This document shows positions 50,201 through 61,185 of a stretch of 64,000 nucleotides of DNA, in pieces. The translations under genes were made by a program, and so were the position numbers. The stretch lies in NCBI GenBank assembly GCA_014706295.1, contig JACSVZ010000016.1:8909168-8973167 (forward strand), given 5' to 3'. Below the pieces are notes generated by a model. The model made no database searches. It was not told the DNA's origin and saw only the letters and a list, made by a program, of their open reading frames with translations. The DNA comes from Lycocorax pyrrhopterus obiensis. Taxonomy: Eukaryota; Chordata; Aves; Passeriformes; Paradisaeidae. Positions within the stretch are counted from its first letter, which is position 1; every line of letters starts with the position of its first letter.

Positions 50201-53200
50201 CAGTTAGAAGTAAGGGACTGGCTCCCCAACACAGTGATGGCCTCCTGGAGCATTAAAGTGAAACCTGAGGTACTGCCTTACTCCAGTAACATATTGAAAG
50301 CCTTAAGGCAAAGGAAGCATCCGACAGCAAGGTGCAGTCCTGACAGAGAGGCAAGGAGTACTGGACAATAGAACAGAATGTCCCTAAGAAGACAGATACA
50401 GCATAAGCCAGAAAGTCTGAGTTCTGCCCCTTGTATTTAGATAGGTGATTTTAAGGGTTGCCAAGCTGCTATGTGAGCTTTGGAAGATAGAAGTACTAAC
50501 ACTTGCCAAGCAGAAACCAGTATCTAGAACACAGTGAAGTGCTTGGTCAGTGGCTGCAGGACAGCTCACAGTGTTCTCAGGTAAAGCCACTCCATCACAT
50601 AACCATTTACAACCTTAAAATAGCTGGACTAAGAAACGAAGTGCCAGTTTCACTGCTGTAAGCAAATCTGCCACTACTCACCAAATTACAAAACTAGATT
50701 TCAGAAGGCCCAGTGCAGCTGTGAATTAGTCAGGGATAGAAAGAAATGAGTCATCTGACAGTAGCAGCCTTATAATAAACCCATATGCATGGTAACATAG
50801 CCAGGAGACTAAAGGAGTAATTTTGTTACTCATGCCACCTATAGTTGTGAAGTTGGGACATTTTATTCCCTTGCAGCGATCCTTAACTTTAAAGAATCCT
50901 TCCATTGCTCAGTTGTCATCAAAAGCCTTGTTAGTCTGAAACCGAGATGATGAATGGTAATTAGAGCCCAAATAAGTCCTTTCCAGTGCTCTGGAGCAAG
51001 AGGGTTTTTTTGCCACCTTTAAGGCTGCACTATTTTCAGACTGACCCATTTGGGAATAGCATGTGCACCAAAAAGGCACTAACTTTTGAGTATTATCTCA
51101 GCATTACACAGAGCAGGCTGTTATATATGGTGAATTCTGGAAGCTGAGAACAAACTCTGAAACCATTTAAACTGCAAAGCAAATACTGCTTGCTTATGAA
51201 GTCACATTTACCAAGAGCTAGAAAGCAAACAAAATGAAATCAGACTTTTGAAGTCTGTCAAACACAGCTGCACTCAAAGAAGAACTAGATGCCATTTAAG
51301 TTTAGAGTTACTAGATCTTGAGAATATTACACAAATACTATGGAAGAAAAAAGGTCACACATAATCTGATTTGCTTAAAAAAAAAAAGGAAAAAATATGA
51401 AATAACTAGTATTATACCAGTTGAAGAAAAACGTGTTTCTGCCCCTGAAATCTTCTTTTACGCTAGCTCAATTCTTGTTTTAAGGATCACAGTCCCCATA
51501 TGGAAATATATGAGCCAAAGTTGGCTGCTGTGTGGACAGCACTGCTAAAGTTGGTGATTGGAAGCCCATCACAACTCAAGAGATAGAACACACACTATAA
51601 GAGAGTGCCACACAGACGTACTGCTTTTAGACTAACAGTAACATTTACCAAGGAGCTGCATTTGAACACAGACCAGTGCAAAAGCATAGAGAGGCAAAGG
51701 AGTCTCTAGGGCCAAGAGAATTATTTTGCCCTAAACTGAAACAATCTGAAATTCTCCTTGAAAGCAGAAGAGACATTTATCACTTGAAAATCTCAACTTG
51801 CCTCCTGCATTCAAAACCAGCTGTATCATTTTACAGTCATCTGTAGATCAGGAGTCTACCCAGCTTTAACAAAGCCTACTCTATACTTACAGCTGTTATA
51901 CAAGGCAGCCTTTTCCAGTGGGTCAGAGACTCATGACCCAGGAGTTCATCCCTACCCACATGCAAACTGTCAGCTGATTTGAAAGTCACCACGTGGGAAA
52001 AGGCATTGTCTTGTTTATTTTTCTCAGCATGTTATAAAGTTACCCATTATTCTGTGATTTGCATTCTTACCTTACTCATTATAGCAGACAGTGGCTCCAT
52101 ATCATGTTATGGAGCACCTAATTCTTCATTTGATATAAAGACTTCAACTGTACTATACAGGATGAGACATTTGCCTTAGACTAGGCAGTTTCTTCAATGT
52201 TGAAGAGACTAACGCTTTTAAAGGTGGCCATCTAGTGGAGAACTTGTGTTTAACTGAATGCATATGTTTACCTTTATTTTTCATCTACAATAAAAATACC
52301 TGTAGGTATTTACAAGGCTAAGATTTCCCCTCAGCAAGAATGTGTTTGTTCTTTAACAGGAAGTCATGTACAGCTTTGAACAGCTTATGATAACCACTAC
52401 CCTGGACTGGTTTTTCATCCAATATCTACCCTTAAGAGGCAGATATGCAACTGAACATCTCACCCCAACTTACAGAGAGGTACCATATCTGGGACAAGTG
52501 GATTTAAGACAAGGAGTTACCTTACCTTCATGCCCTTTGAGGGTTGTGATAACTGAGCAGGTATTCTGCTCAAGCTTCAGAAGAGTGATCTGTCCAGAAT
52601 AATCACCAACAAATGCATGCTGAGTTTCATGATCATATCTGAACACCAGTTAAGGAGAAGCTTCATTTGTTCAAAGAGTATTTTACAAGAGTGAAACAGT
52701 CAGCTATAGAGTCTAAAAAAATTGGAAAAGAACATTTTAATATGTCAGATAAATATTTACATAATTACTTCTAAAGTGGTTAGAGTGTGTAATAAACCTT
52801 TTTGATTCCTTCCTTCTCATCACACTTCTCTACATGTGCAAGTAAAACTGTATAGAAATTAAGTGAGGAGAGTTTTAGAAAGCCACTGGAGAAAGCTATG
52901 AGATAATCCATGCCCTAGTTTAAGGCAAGCCAAGTAGCTTTAGGCCATTTCTAGCAGATATTCACAGAACACACTCATGCTCGTCTACAAGATGCCAAAA
53001 CTCATCAGGCTACTTGTTGCAGTGCACGGCTCTCTTGCAACCATTACGAGCACCTCACTGGACACTGGGTGGCATTCAGTCTTACCTACTATCTTCTCCA
53101 ATAAACCCTTAGTTTTCTAGCATGTTAGCAGTTGATATCCCCAGGAGAGGAAAACCAAGATACAAGGATGCTGTCCCTCCACAGCGAGTTCAATTTACAG

Positions 53201-56200
53201 TGGAAGTACACTCACAGTGTTCTAGCTACTGCCAAGCTAAGACTGTCTCATTTCTTGTCCTGTTCTCTGGACTTCCCAGTTTACCAGTGCAGGTCCTTGA
53301 GTGTGGTATTGAAAACTGAACTGTTTTTCAGAAAGGATTCTGTCAGTTAACACTGAGATAAAAGCCACACCACATCCTAACATGGGATCCATTAACAAGG
53401 TGGCACATTAGGCAAAAGCATTACACCTCATAACAGTTCTGATAGTCAGATTTTGCCACGATGTAACTATGAACTCCAGAAACCAAAGCATAGCAAGCCA
53501 ATGGAACTAGATAATTTGCTGCTTTTAGAAGACTTTTGCTATTCAGAATATAAGCAAGAGCTATGAAAGACCCATGCAGCTGACACCACAAAACCCAAGA
53601 GCTGTGTATAAACTTAGGTGTCGTCCTGGAACCACACAAAAACACAAGCAGTAGCTAGAAAAGTCGTCTCTGGTATCCAACAGAAAAGGATAACTTTAAA
53701 AAGACAGTCTACCAGAAAGCCCACCACCCTAAGTGAAAATGTAGAGGCTTTGCCATCTGATGACATTCCGAAATCTCTTAAGCCTTCAGGATCTTGAGAT
53801 AAACAATTTGCTTTCACCAAGTCCCTGAATATGTGATCCCTTCTTCATCTTGGAAGTTCAGACTTGCCTTATCCCCACTAATTCAGTAAAGAATAGGCAC
53901 TCTACTCTGTTTTTCAGAAGCTTACACATAGGATCATTAAGAAACCACTTCTAAGGAACCTCCTGATAGGGAGGCCAAGCACCTAGTGCAGGCTGGTTCT
54001 TCCAAACACAAGTCCAAAGGCCAATCAATTACAATGGATTTTGAAATGTCAAGTTCTTCAGTGGAAATTTATTTTTATATTGATATAAAAGGTCATATTC
54101 TTTTCTCCATTTTAACAATAAACTGTGCCATTATTTGCAATAGCATTAGCTATAGAACCCATTGAATTCAGTGAGGCTCAGACTGTTCACCAGACTGTGC
54201 TGTGAGCTGGTCTCCAACACACATACCGGGCTTTAACCTATTCTGTGCTGCACTCAGCTGAGGTGAGCTGCACATGGAATGTTTTGTGGGACACAACTCC
54301 CCTGGACTCTAAAAAAGAGCAGCAGTACAACAGTACAAACCTGACAATTCTTCAATCAGTAAGGCAGGGTCTGCACAGATGGGAGACCTCAGAAGGCCAG
54401 ACATGCAGCTGGCAACTGAGCTTTCCTCCCAGCTTCTTACCAGGACACAGCTGTACAGCCATTCTGGAGAGGTCTTCATGTTTTCTAACGATGTAGTTGA
54501 CTTGTTTCAGCTTTTGAATCTTGCTACTTCTAAAACATTACTGCCACTAAACCTCATACAGTAACCAGTACCTTCAATTACTGTCCAGCCACATCTAAAT
54601 TGCCACCATTAACAAGTGCTAAAAATAGTTTTAGAATTTCAAGTATTTAACTTGCTTTCAAAAGCTTTGATAAGTGAACTACCTTTCAAGTTACTGGCTT
54701 TGTAAGTCTTTTACATAGGGTAAAGAATGCCCTGAAGTACTTACAGCTGAATAGACAACCAGAGTGTCTAAGCTGAAAATGCTGCAGTTAAATGCAGTTT
54801 GCAGAAAGCAAATTGTACACAAACAAATTACTACTGGTGGTGAATAAAGTTTCAATGTACCCTGTAGCTTAAAGATAGAAAATATTAACTTGAGCAAAGA
54901 CAGAAAAATTAAATCAGTTCAAAGTGTTTTCATGATGTTTTATGCTCTAGAAGGATTCAAATGCACACTGGCATCTGTTGAACAAAGTGACTTGCCCAGG
55001 AAGTCTACAGGCCAGGCTATAGATACAGTCACTGCCACAAGATGCTATGGACAAACACCTCAAAATTAGGAACTAGTACAGACTGGGATTTCTGCAGCAC
55101 AAGGTCTCTTCTGCTATCTAATAACCACTAACAGAAATAAAGGTATTAAACTTATAATGAGAATAAGGGTTAGCAGACTTGCAAGAGATGTCATTCTAGT
55201 TTTTATACATGAAAAGTTGGGAACAAATTGAGGTAAAGGAACAAAGTACTCTTCCAGCTTCAGGTAGCAATCATTTTTCAAAGGATACTGTAGACATGAA
55301 GCCCAAGAGGTGAAGTAATGTCTCCCCAGCATGCTCCCACTCCTGGTGCACATCCAGCTGACACACTTGTCATGACCTGTGCTGATAAGCCACTCTGATG
55401 CCAGGCAGAAAGTAATAGCAGACACTCGATTCTGGTGAGCTGCAATAAGAAGAAGATTCCGGCAATTTTTCCCCAAAAATCAAAGTGCTGTGTACTGCCA
55501 TTCTAATTCAGACAGACAGAGGTTGAAGATGATATCTAGGCAATGCCCCAGGGAGTTCTTTTACCATTATATTATACTTGCATCTAGGCTGAATGAAAAG
55601 GTTCCCATAGCTCTGTTTAGGATTTGCCTTCTGAATAGCTCAAGTGAACCAAACCCATCAGTCAGTTGATGTAAGCCTTTCTCCCAGAGAGAGAGAAGCT
55701 GAGTTCAGCCCAGATACCCAAGGTTAAAGAATATGCAAACCCTTGGCTTCCTCTAGTTAGCCCAGGACTGCTGGGGAGTAATGCAACACATCTAAAAGCT
55801 TAAATTGCTTTACTAAATGCAACTTTTCCTAACCCCAGACAGCTATGCTCACATTCATACTTTTAAGCACCTGAAGGGATATCTAGTCCATGGCATTCAA
55901 ACTGTTTCCTGTGACAGCAACCAAATCCCACCCAGCTTTGTTGAGAATGCTGCCACTAAGCAAGAAGTTACACATGCTTTAGAAAGAAGCCTCCCCTGCC
56001 CCCCAAGATGCAAGTACTTCCCTAGACTGAATTGTCAAATCATCTCCCTCAGGATAAAGGGAGGTTTTGTTGCTTTAAGAACAAGGTCTTTTTCTCCCAA
56101 GCAAGAACATTGCTTCTATCGGTGTCAGGGAGTCATAAGACAAACTGCACTTTGTTTTGCTACATAATCTGCAGTCTTTAAGAGCTTCCTTCAGGCCTTT

Positions 56201-58910
56201 CACATTAATATTCCAATTTTAACCAACAATTGAGTTTTGTATTTCTTTAAAAGATGTGTAGACAAATGCTGAAATTAGCATCTCTGTAAATACTAGAACA
56301 ATCCCACAATCCCTGTTTCCCACATAATGGAAAAATAAGCTCTTTTTCATCCCTGTTGCTCTCCTAAGATGACAGAGAAGGTAAGGACTCTTACCTTGAG
56401 CTAGAAGCAACCAAGTCCATTGATTACAAAAAGTAAGGACAGAAATTGCAAGTACCAAAATGCACCTTTAGAAAACTCTTACACCAACACTCACGTAGCA
56501 CAACTACTTCAGCTGAAGAGCAAAATCTGAGCTCACTAGTTCTGGCTCTTTACACTTGCAGGCTAATGATGTAGTGAACTTAATGATAATGACTACAACT
56601 TAGACTCAGCTGTCTGACAGAACATTTTTCATATGGCAGTTATCCCCAACTAAGTGACAACTATAAGGTCAGTCAGAGTTAAAGCATATCTGGACTTGAT
56701 TAGTCTGCGATTGTGTCCAGTTTCCCAAGCATTTTAGATGCCTTCCCTTCACACAAATGTTAGTGTAGATAGTGGTTAACAGTTTACCTGGATAGGTCTT
56801 CACAAAGTTCATCTTATTAAAGTCCTCAGAAATATGAAACTCCTAAAAGCAAAGTGAAATTGTTAGGAGATACCACAGTGGCATAAGCAACATTGATATC
56901 CAAAAAAGAGCAGCAACCTCACAGACCAGTATTTGCATAGCAGCAGTATATCTCACAAAAAACAAGCAGCTTCTGAGGCTGGAGCAAAGCACACTGAAAT
57001 ACCAACTGTAAATTAAGGTTTTAAGTGACTGAATTTTCCACAGGGAACATCCTTTCAGAATTGAGTTTGCTGAAGGGAGATTATAGGAAAAGATAAGATC
57101 TCATTTGTCCACAGCAGGAGCAAACAAAACTCTATCTTGTAGCATTTAGGATTTGCATGTTTGCGACTTCGCAATGGACAGGTTTATGTGAGAGTGTTTT
57201 CTATTTGATCCATTAGACTTAATGCAATTTTAGAAGTCTTAACTTAAAATTTCCAGTAGTTATCACTAGAATTCTATGCAGTTCTTTGTAGGCTATTCAT
57301 AGCAGTTATCTGTAGAATATCACTCTTTATGATGCTCATGCAGTACCCTGGCTCATTATGGGGCAGTTATTATTTTGACCTTATCTTCACAAAGAAAGGA
57401 AACCATTAAAGCATCTGAGAGTCATAAGATTCCCCTCCTTTACCAAGGGGGGAAGAATAAAACCCAATTTCTCTTCTGCCAAGTGTCTGCTCTCCAAGAC
57501 AGGGACAGCAATTACAGCAAGAGTATAGAAAGAGAGAAGAAAGAATTCCCAGCAAGAAAAGAGGTGAACCCAGCCTCTTATAATTTTAGAGCTAGTGTTG
57601 AAATTTCTACATCATAAAAGATCTGCAGCAAGCAAATCCAGAGACGTGTGCATAGCAGGACACAGACAGATCCATACTCCTGGCCAGGGGCAAACGAACT
57701 GCAGTTCACAACCCCTGTCAGAGCACCACCATGGCACTCTGCCCAGCTTACTGTACTCCCCTCAAAACAACTCCTTGGCAAAGCGTAACTGCTTGGGCCC
57801 ACTGCTGCACTAATGGCTCAAGGGCTTCTTGAGGCTACCTGGCTCACATCTAGTCAGAAGAACCTTTGCTTTGCAGTCCTCCCATGTACATCTGAGCTGA
57901 ATTGCCAAGAAGCTCAGCCATTTAGCAGTAGCTGCATTCCAAAATGAATGGAAAGAAAACAGACTATCAGCTGCCAGCAACACATGGACAATTGGAGCAA
58001 TTCTAACCCACATTTGGAAGAAACGTCACAACAACTCACCATGATAGCTCCATTATCCTGGCCAACAAATATCCGTCTGCTGTCATGATGATAAGCCATG
58101 GCAGAACATGGAGCTGTCAAAAATAGCAAGTACATTACAGTTACTTAAATGGAGGTATTAGGATACACATGACTTTTATTAAAGTCAATTCTTTCACTGA
58201 GGACAAAAGCTGCTCAAGTAGCATGACAGAAACTAGTCTGCATAGTTAACATCCCTTGGAAAGACAGTTCAATTCCCACACGTGAAGCTGAGGACAGGAA
58301 CATGACTACTGTAACTCAGATATACCAACAGGAACCATATGCAAACACGATTTCCTGCCACAAGGCACAGCTCAGCAAGAGGAATTTTACACAAGCTGAA
58401 AGCTGAGCTAACAGCAACAGCTGGTTACACTTAAGAACTTGAGCTCACTACAGTTATCTCAAAGGGAGCCCTGAAAGATAAAAATGCACACCTTGGAAAG
58501 CAGAGAGTATTCTTATGTCTGAACTTTCAGTTAGTGATTAGAAAAGCTCACTTAATTGGCAGAAAAATTATTTGCCATCATTTGAGGCACCTCCTGCTGC
58601 AGATCCACAATGATTTACCTGGTGAAGGATGTGGTTCTGACAGAACACTGCCACAGATCTCATCCACTGTGGAGCTAGTTTCAAATCAAAGTCTGAGCTA
58701 GATGCTGCAAAGCTCCCAAAATCAAGATCAATGAGGGAATCCAGGCCTTGGGGAAATGAGAAGGAGGTATTCCCACACACAGCACAGTTACAAAAGCCAT
58801 ACTGTGCCTGGCCACTACTTACCATCTCTATATTGTACTTACATGCCATGGTGTGATAGATGCTGGGCCAGTATTGCCCACTGTCTCTCTTCAGCCATAC
58901 TCGGATTGTT
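44206..58910 (-). CDS. WDFY1: WDFY1: WD repeat and FYVE domain-containing protein 1 (exons 2-12, 5' partial)
   Basis: WDFY1 is a PI3P-binding early-endosome protein: a WD-repeat beta-propeller with a FYVE zinc finger set into its C-terminal part. It has been reported to help recruit the adaptor TRIF to TLR3 and TLR4. Eleven minus-strand exons splice in frame: 58910-58843, 58113-58040, 56842-56788, 55439-55289, 52638-52526, 50182-50056, 48483-48378, 47068-46967, 46201-46071, 45087-44979 and 44265-44206. Together they are 1096 nt. With a human-sized first exon (137 coding nt, from memory) the total is 410 codons plus stop, the human length. WD motifs include [28 protein letters not shown] and DRIVKIWDMTP. 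The FYVE part has [19 protein letters not shown] and RVCDSC. It is WDFY1 rather than WDFY2 by [20 protein letters not shown], and the tail extending past PVVG. The first coding exon, with the ATG, is absent from the window. Confidence 0.96.
44266..44978 (-). other. WDFY1: WDFY1 intron 11
   Basis: The donor is AAG|GTATTCC, a weaker match than the other donors, and the acceptor is TTCCAG. No other feature is recognised; plus-strand open frames here are antisense noise. Confidence 0.85.
44979..45087 (-). CDS. WDFY1: WDFY1 exon 11
   Basis: A 109-nt exon encoding [20 protein letters not shown] and then [16 protein letters not shown], part of the last WD blade after the FYVE domain. The acceptor is TTGTGCAG. 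The first nucleotide completes the Asp codon begun in exon 10. Confidence 0.95.
45088..46070 (-). other. WDFY1: WDFY1 intron 10
   Basis: The donor is GA|GTGAGT and the acceptor is TGTGCAG. The plus strand near 45.45-45.54 kb is A/C-rich (for example caaaaaaaccccaaaccccc), a simple low-complexity patch. No other feature is recognised. Confidence 0.85.
46071..46201 (-). CDS. WDFY1: WDFY1 exon 10 (core of FYVE zinc finger)
   Basis: A 131-nt exon carrying [15 protein letters not shown], with the basic PI3P-binding HHCRKCG motif and zinc-ligand cysteines. RVCDSC near the end supplies the last cysteine pair. The Arg-Gln preceding HHC comes from exon 9. All expected metal ligands are present, so the domain appears functional. 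Confidence 0.96.
46202..46966 (-). other. WDFY1: WDFY1 intron 9
   Basis: The donor is CAG|GTGAGA and the acceptor is CTGTGAAG. This intron splits the FYVE motif between RQ and HHCRKCG. No other feature is recognised. Confidence 0.85.
46967..47068 (-). CDS. WDFY1: WDFY1 exon 9 (start of FYVE domain)
   Basis: A 102-nt phase-0 exon reading [20 protein letters not shown] and then [14 protein letters not shown]. It supplies the first zinc-binding CxxC pair and the WLESD membrane-proximal motif of the FYVE domain. The acceptor is TTTTGTAG. Confidence 0.95.
47069..48377 (-). other. WDFY1: WDFY1 intron 8
   Basis: The donor is GAG|GTAAGT and the acceptor is TTTTGTAG; length is 1.3 kb. No coding or repeat feature is recognised inside. 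Confidence 0.85.
48378..48483 (-). CDS. WDFY1: WDFY1 exon 8
   Basis: A 106-nt exon encoding [20 protein letters not shown] and then [15 protein letters not shown], a full WD blade with GGIAVWNMD as its terminal motif. The acceptor is GTTCACAG and the donor is GTAAGT. The first nucleotide completes a His codon from exon 7. Confidence 0.96.
48484..50055 (-). other. WDFY1: WDFY1 intron 7
   Basis: The donor is CA|GTATGT; length is 1.6 kb. It has an 11-bp poly-T run on the plus strand at 49214-49224 and a short GA run near 49622-49632. No other feature is recognised. Confidence 0.85.
50056..50182 (-). CDS. WDFY1: WDFY1 exon 7
   Basis: A 127-nt exon reading [20 protein letters not shown] and then [21 protein letters not shown], a WD blade with the GH...WD pattern shared with exon 8. 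The acceptor is TTTCCTAG. Confidence 0.95.
50183..52525 (-). other. WDFY1: WDFY1 intron 6
   Basis: The donor is GTAAGG and the acceptor is CCTAG; length is 2.3 kb. A poly-A patch lies near 51378-51392. No other exon or element is recognised. Confidence 0.85.
52526..52638 (-). CDS. WDFY1: WDFY1 exon 6
   Basis: A 113-nt exon encoding [20 protein letters not shown] and then [17 protein letters not shown]. The acceptor is GGTGTTCAG. Its first nucleotide joins the CA of exon 5 to make Gln, which fixes the otherwise ambiguous exon 5 donor. Confidence 0.95.
52639..55288 (-). other. WDFY1: WDFY1 intron 5
   Basis: At 2.65 kb this is the longest WDFY1 intron contained wholly in the window. Its donor is GTATCC. 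No other exon, repeat family or RNA gene is recognised. Confidence 0.8.
55289..55439 (-). CDS. WDFY1: WDFY1 exon 5
   Basis: A 151-nt exon encoding [20 protein letters not shown], then [14 protein letters not shown] and WASCL. The acceptor is TTATTGCAG. The donor is ACA|GTATCC, a poor match to consensus beyond GT, but the joined Gln-Tyr frame into exon 6 requires it. The reading frame continues into the intron without a nearby stop. Confidence 0.94.
55440..56787 (-). other. WDFY1: WDFY1 intron 4
   Basis: The donor is GTAAAC and the acceptor is TTGCAG. A plus-strand open frame at 55817-56167 is antisense and unsupported. No other feature is recognised. Confidence 0.85.
56788..56842 (-). CDS. 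WDFY1: WDFY1 exon 4
   Basis: A short 55-nt exon reading [18 protein letters not shown]. It sits between a GCTTTTAG acceptor and a CAG|GTAAAC donor. It was recognised from protein continuity with the family, as it is too short to stand out as an open frame. Confidence 0.94.
56843..58039 (-). other. WDFY1: WDFY1 intron 3
   Basis: The donor is GTGAGT and the acceptor is GCTTTTAG; length is 1.2 kb. No other feature is recognised. Confidence 0.85.
58040..58113 (-). CDS. WDFY1: WDFY1 exon 3
   Basis: A 74-nt exon encoding [20 protein letters not shown] followed by GAIM. The acceptor is TTTTGACAG and the donor is ATG|GTGAGT. It is a WD-repeat strand block characteristic of WDFY1; WDFY2 differs clearly in this segment as I recall it. 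Confidence 0.95.
58114..58842 (-). other. WDFY1: WDFY1 intron 2
   Basis: The donor is GCAT|GTAAGT and the acceptor is GACAG. No other feature is recognised in 0.7 kb. Confidence 0.85.
58843..58910 (-). CDS. WDFY1: WDFY1 exon 2 (most upstream coding exon in the window)
   Basis: A 68-nt exon reading [20 protein letters not shown] and then MA. It follows a CATGACACAG acceptor; its first nucleotide completes an Arg codon (AG|A) from exon 1. The acceptor and split codon show that a coding exon 1 must lie upstream at higher coordinates. I could not find it before the window end. Confidence 0.95.
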
Positions 58911-61143
58911 CTGTGTCATGGGAAGAGCAGGGAGAAGCCAGCTGTAAGAGCAGCATCCCTTGCATCTGAACCACTTCATTACTTATGTATCAGCTCCACT
59001 CCCCTAAATTTTTGTGCTACTCAAATATAATAGAGGAACAACATAACAGAAATAATAGTACTCAAATACTACTCTAACATAACAAGAATATTAGCACTAA
59101 GAATAGGCACCCTTGGATTTGGAAAAGTTTTCTTCAAAACTATTTATACGAGGAGTTTCAGTAAGTATGAAATGGAAATACTATTTCAGCTAACCTCAGA
59201 AACTGCTACAAATTGCATCCCTTTACTTCCTTCTTGGCTCTGGCTGATAAAAGTCAAATTCAAATTGCAGAAACGTTGTCTTTGGAAGAGCAAACCACAG
59301 CTTGTTTATAGCAGATTATGTGTCTGATACATTTAAAAAAATAAAGAATTGCAAATAATTCCATTATGTAAGTCCAAACTTTTTAATTTTTACAGCATCT
59401 CTGTGTAACTCACCCTTCAGCAAGCCAGATACTGAATATTAATAACAGAAGCACCTCATCCTCTAGACTAGCACATTACTGACATCTCCACCCCCAAATA
59501 TTAAGAATCCATAGAGGACAACATATCTAACTCAGTATTATTTCCTCTAAGCCATGCCTCTAATCCCTTATGTAGGAAACAAAGGACAAGCAACATTAAT
59601 TGCTGTTAGTTTGCACTGCTTCTCTGCCCTAAATATGATCAGGATTGATGAGCCAGTCAAATGGAAACTGAAAAGCTGACGAGTTGGACAGCATGTTAAG
59701 ATTCTTTACAAAAATGGCTTTAGTTTGCAACGTTCCAGAATCTTCTCTTGGAAGGAAAGGATAAATGGTCTTGAGAACATTTAGCATTATACTACTCCGA
59801 TGACTGTCAAATCCTGGGAGGAGAGATATAAGAGTATCAGCAAGGAAGTGGAAAACTATTGTCAATTAAAAATATTGCTACAACAGACACATTGAAGGGA
59901 TTCTACATCAAGAAATTAAGAGCACACATGTAGACAGTGTTAAGGTTTATTTAAGTCCTCTTGAAATTTCCTCTCCAAACAATTGTTTGCCTTTTTGTTA
60001 CTGTTTAAATCCAACTTCCTCATTCCTAAATGATCTGTAAATATACGTACCGGGAAACACTGTCAAGAGGCTTCATTGAGATGTGCTGTTCTCTTTACTT
60101 TTAGCTAATAAAAGTTCTGGTGTTTAGAATTTTCTAGAAAAATACTAGGGGACTGATTTGCTAAACATCATGTAAGATCGAGAGTAAAGAGTTTAACTAA
60201 AAGAGCACAGGAGGGGACCGGTGTCTTGCACCACAACTAGAACTTTTCAGAACTTTTACTGTTGAAGATACAACAGTAGCATTCTAATTTTGCAATCCAT
60301 TTAAGAGCTTTTCTTTAAAAGACAATCCAAAATAAAGCAGACAATGCCCACCTTTAATGTATTACTTCTAGAAAACTTGAAATCACTACAGCTGAGCATA
60401 CACTGCCCCAAAACAATGATTTTCAGCTTTTAAATGAAGTTACTTTTTCACCAGTTATGGGGCATGTGTACATTAGTCTAGTCCACTAAATATTTTGCAT
60501 TAAGCCTGTCTCTTAAAAGCTATCACTTCCCCTTTACAATAATCAACAGCCTGCCTTATGTCCATAAGTCAACACTTCAGAAGAGCAGTTGCTATTTCTT
60601 GGTAACACGGAATATGGGGAAAACAATGCTTCTAAGTCATTCTAATAATGCCAAGGCCACTAATAGCACAGGTTAGCACCTATGGACTTCTATCAGCTTT
60701 TTAACTTGCTTTTTAAAGCAGCTCCATCATATTCAAACTGTTCTGAACATCTTAGATGGTACCTTCCACCCTCACTTATTTGACTCTTTCACTTCTAGCC
60801 AAAGTAATGTAATTATTTTTTATTTAAAAAAATTACACAATAACAAGTTATCATAGTGATCAAGATCATGCACTGCTGATTTTTCAAAAGCAGACTTAGC
60901 TTTCTCTCAATATTGTGGTTAATTATACTAAACTAGAGTAAAGGAAGCAAAGATTGGTTTTTTCTAAGAAATTATTTAATGGGAGCATAATTTCTGCATT
61001 AACTATCAACAATACAATCCCTCAGTGAAGTCAAGAGCCTAAGCAAATAGCTTGCAAGAGTTAGCAAAATTAACTTCTGAAAGCTTCTTATTTTGGTTTA
61101 AGTAAGATTTAGACTCCGCTCACCTCATGCTTGCAAAGATAAG

Positions 61144-61185
61144 CTGTCAGACAGCTTTATATCTAATTATATAAAGCTCTGACAG
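61144..61185. repeat. 17-bp hairpin with 2-nt bulge
   Basis: CTGTCAG-AC-AGCTTTATAT (61144-61162) pairs with ATATAAAGCTCTGACAG (61169-61185) across a 6-nt loop. All 17 pairs are Watson-Crick, with a two-base bulge (AC). It lies in the probable WDFY1 intron 1. No known family is recognised. Confidence 0.85.

Noticed and set aside
44206..58910. Assignment of the WD/FYVE gene to WDFY2
   Set aside because: Exons 3-5, the exon 9-10 FYVE sequence and the C-terminal extension after PVVG match WDFY1, not WDFY2.
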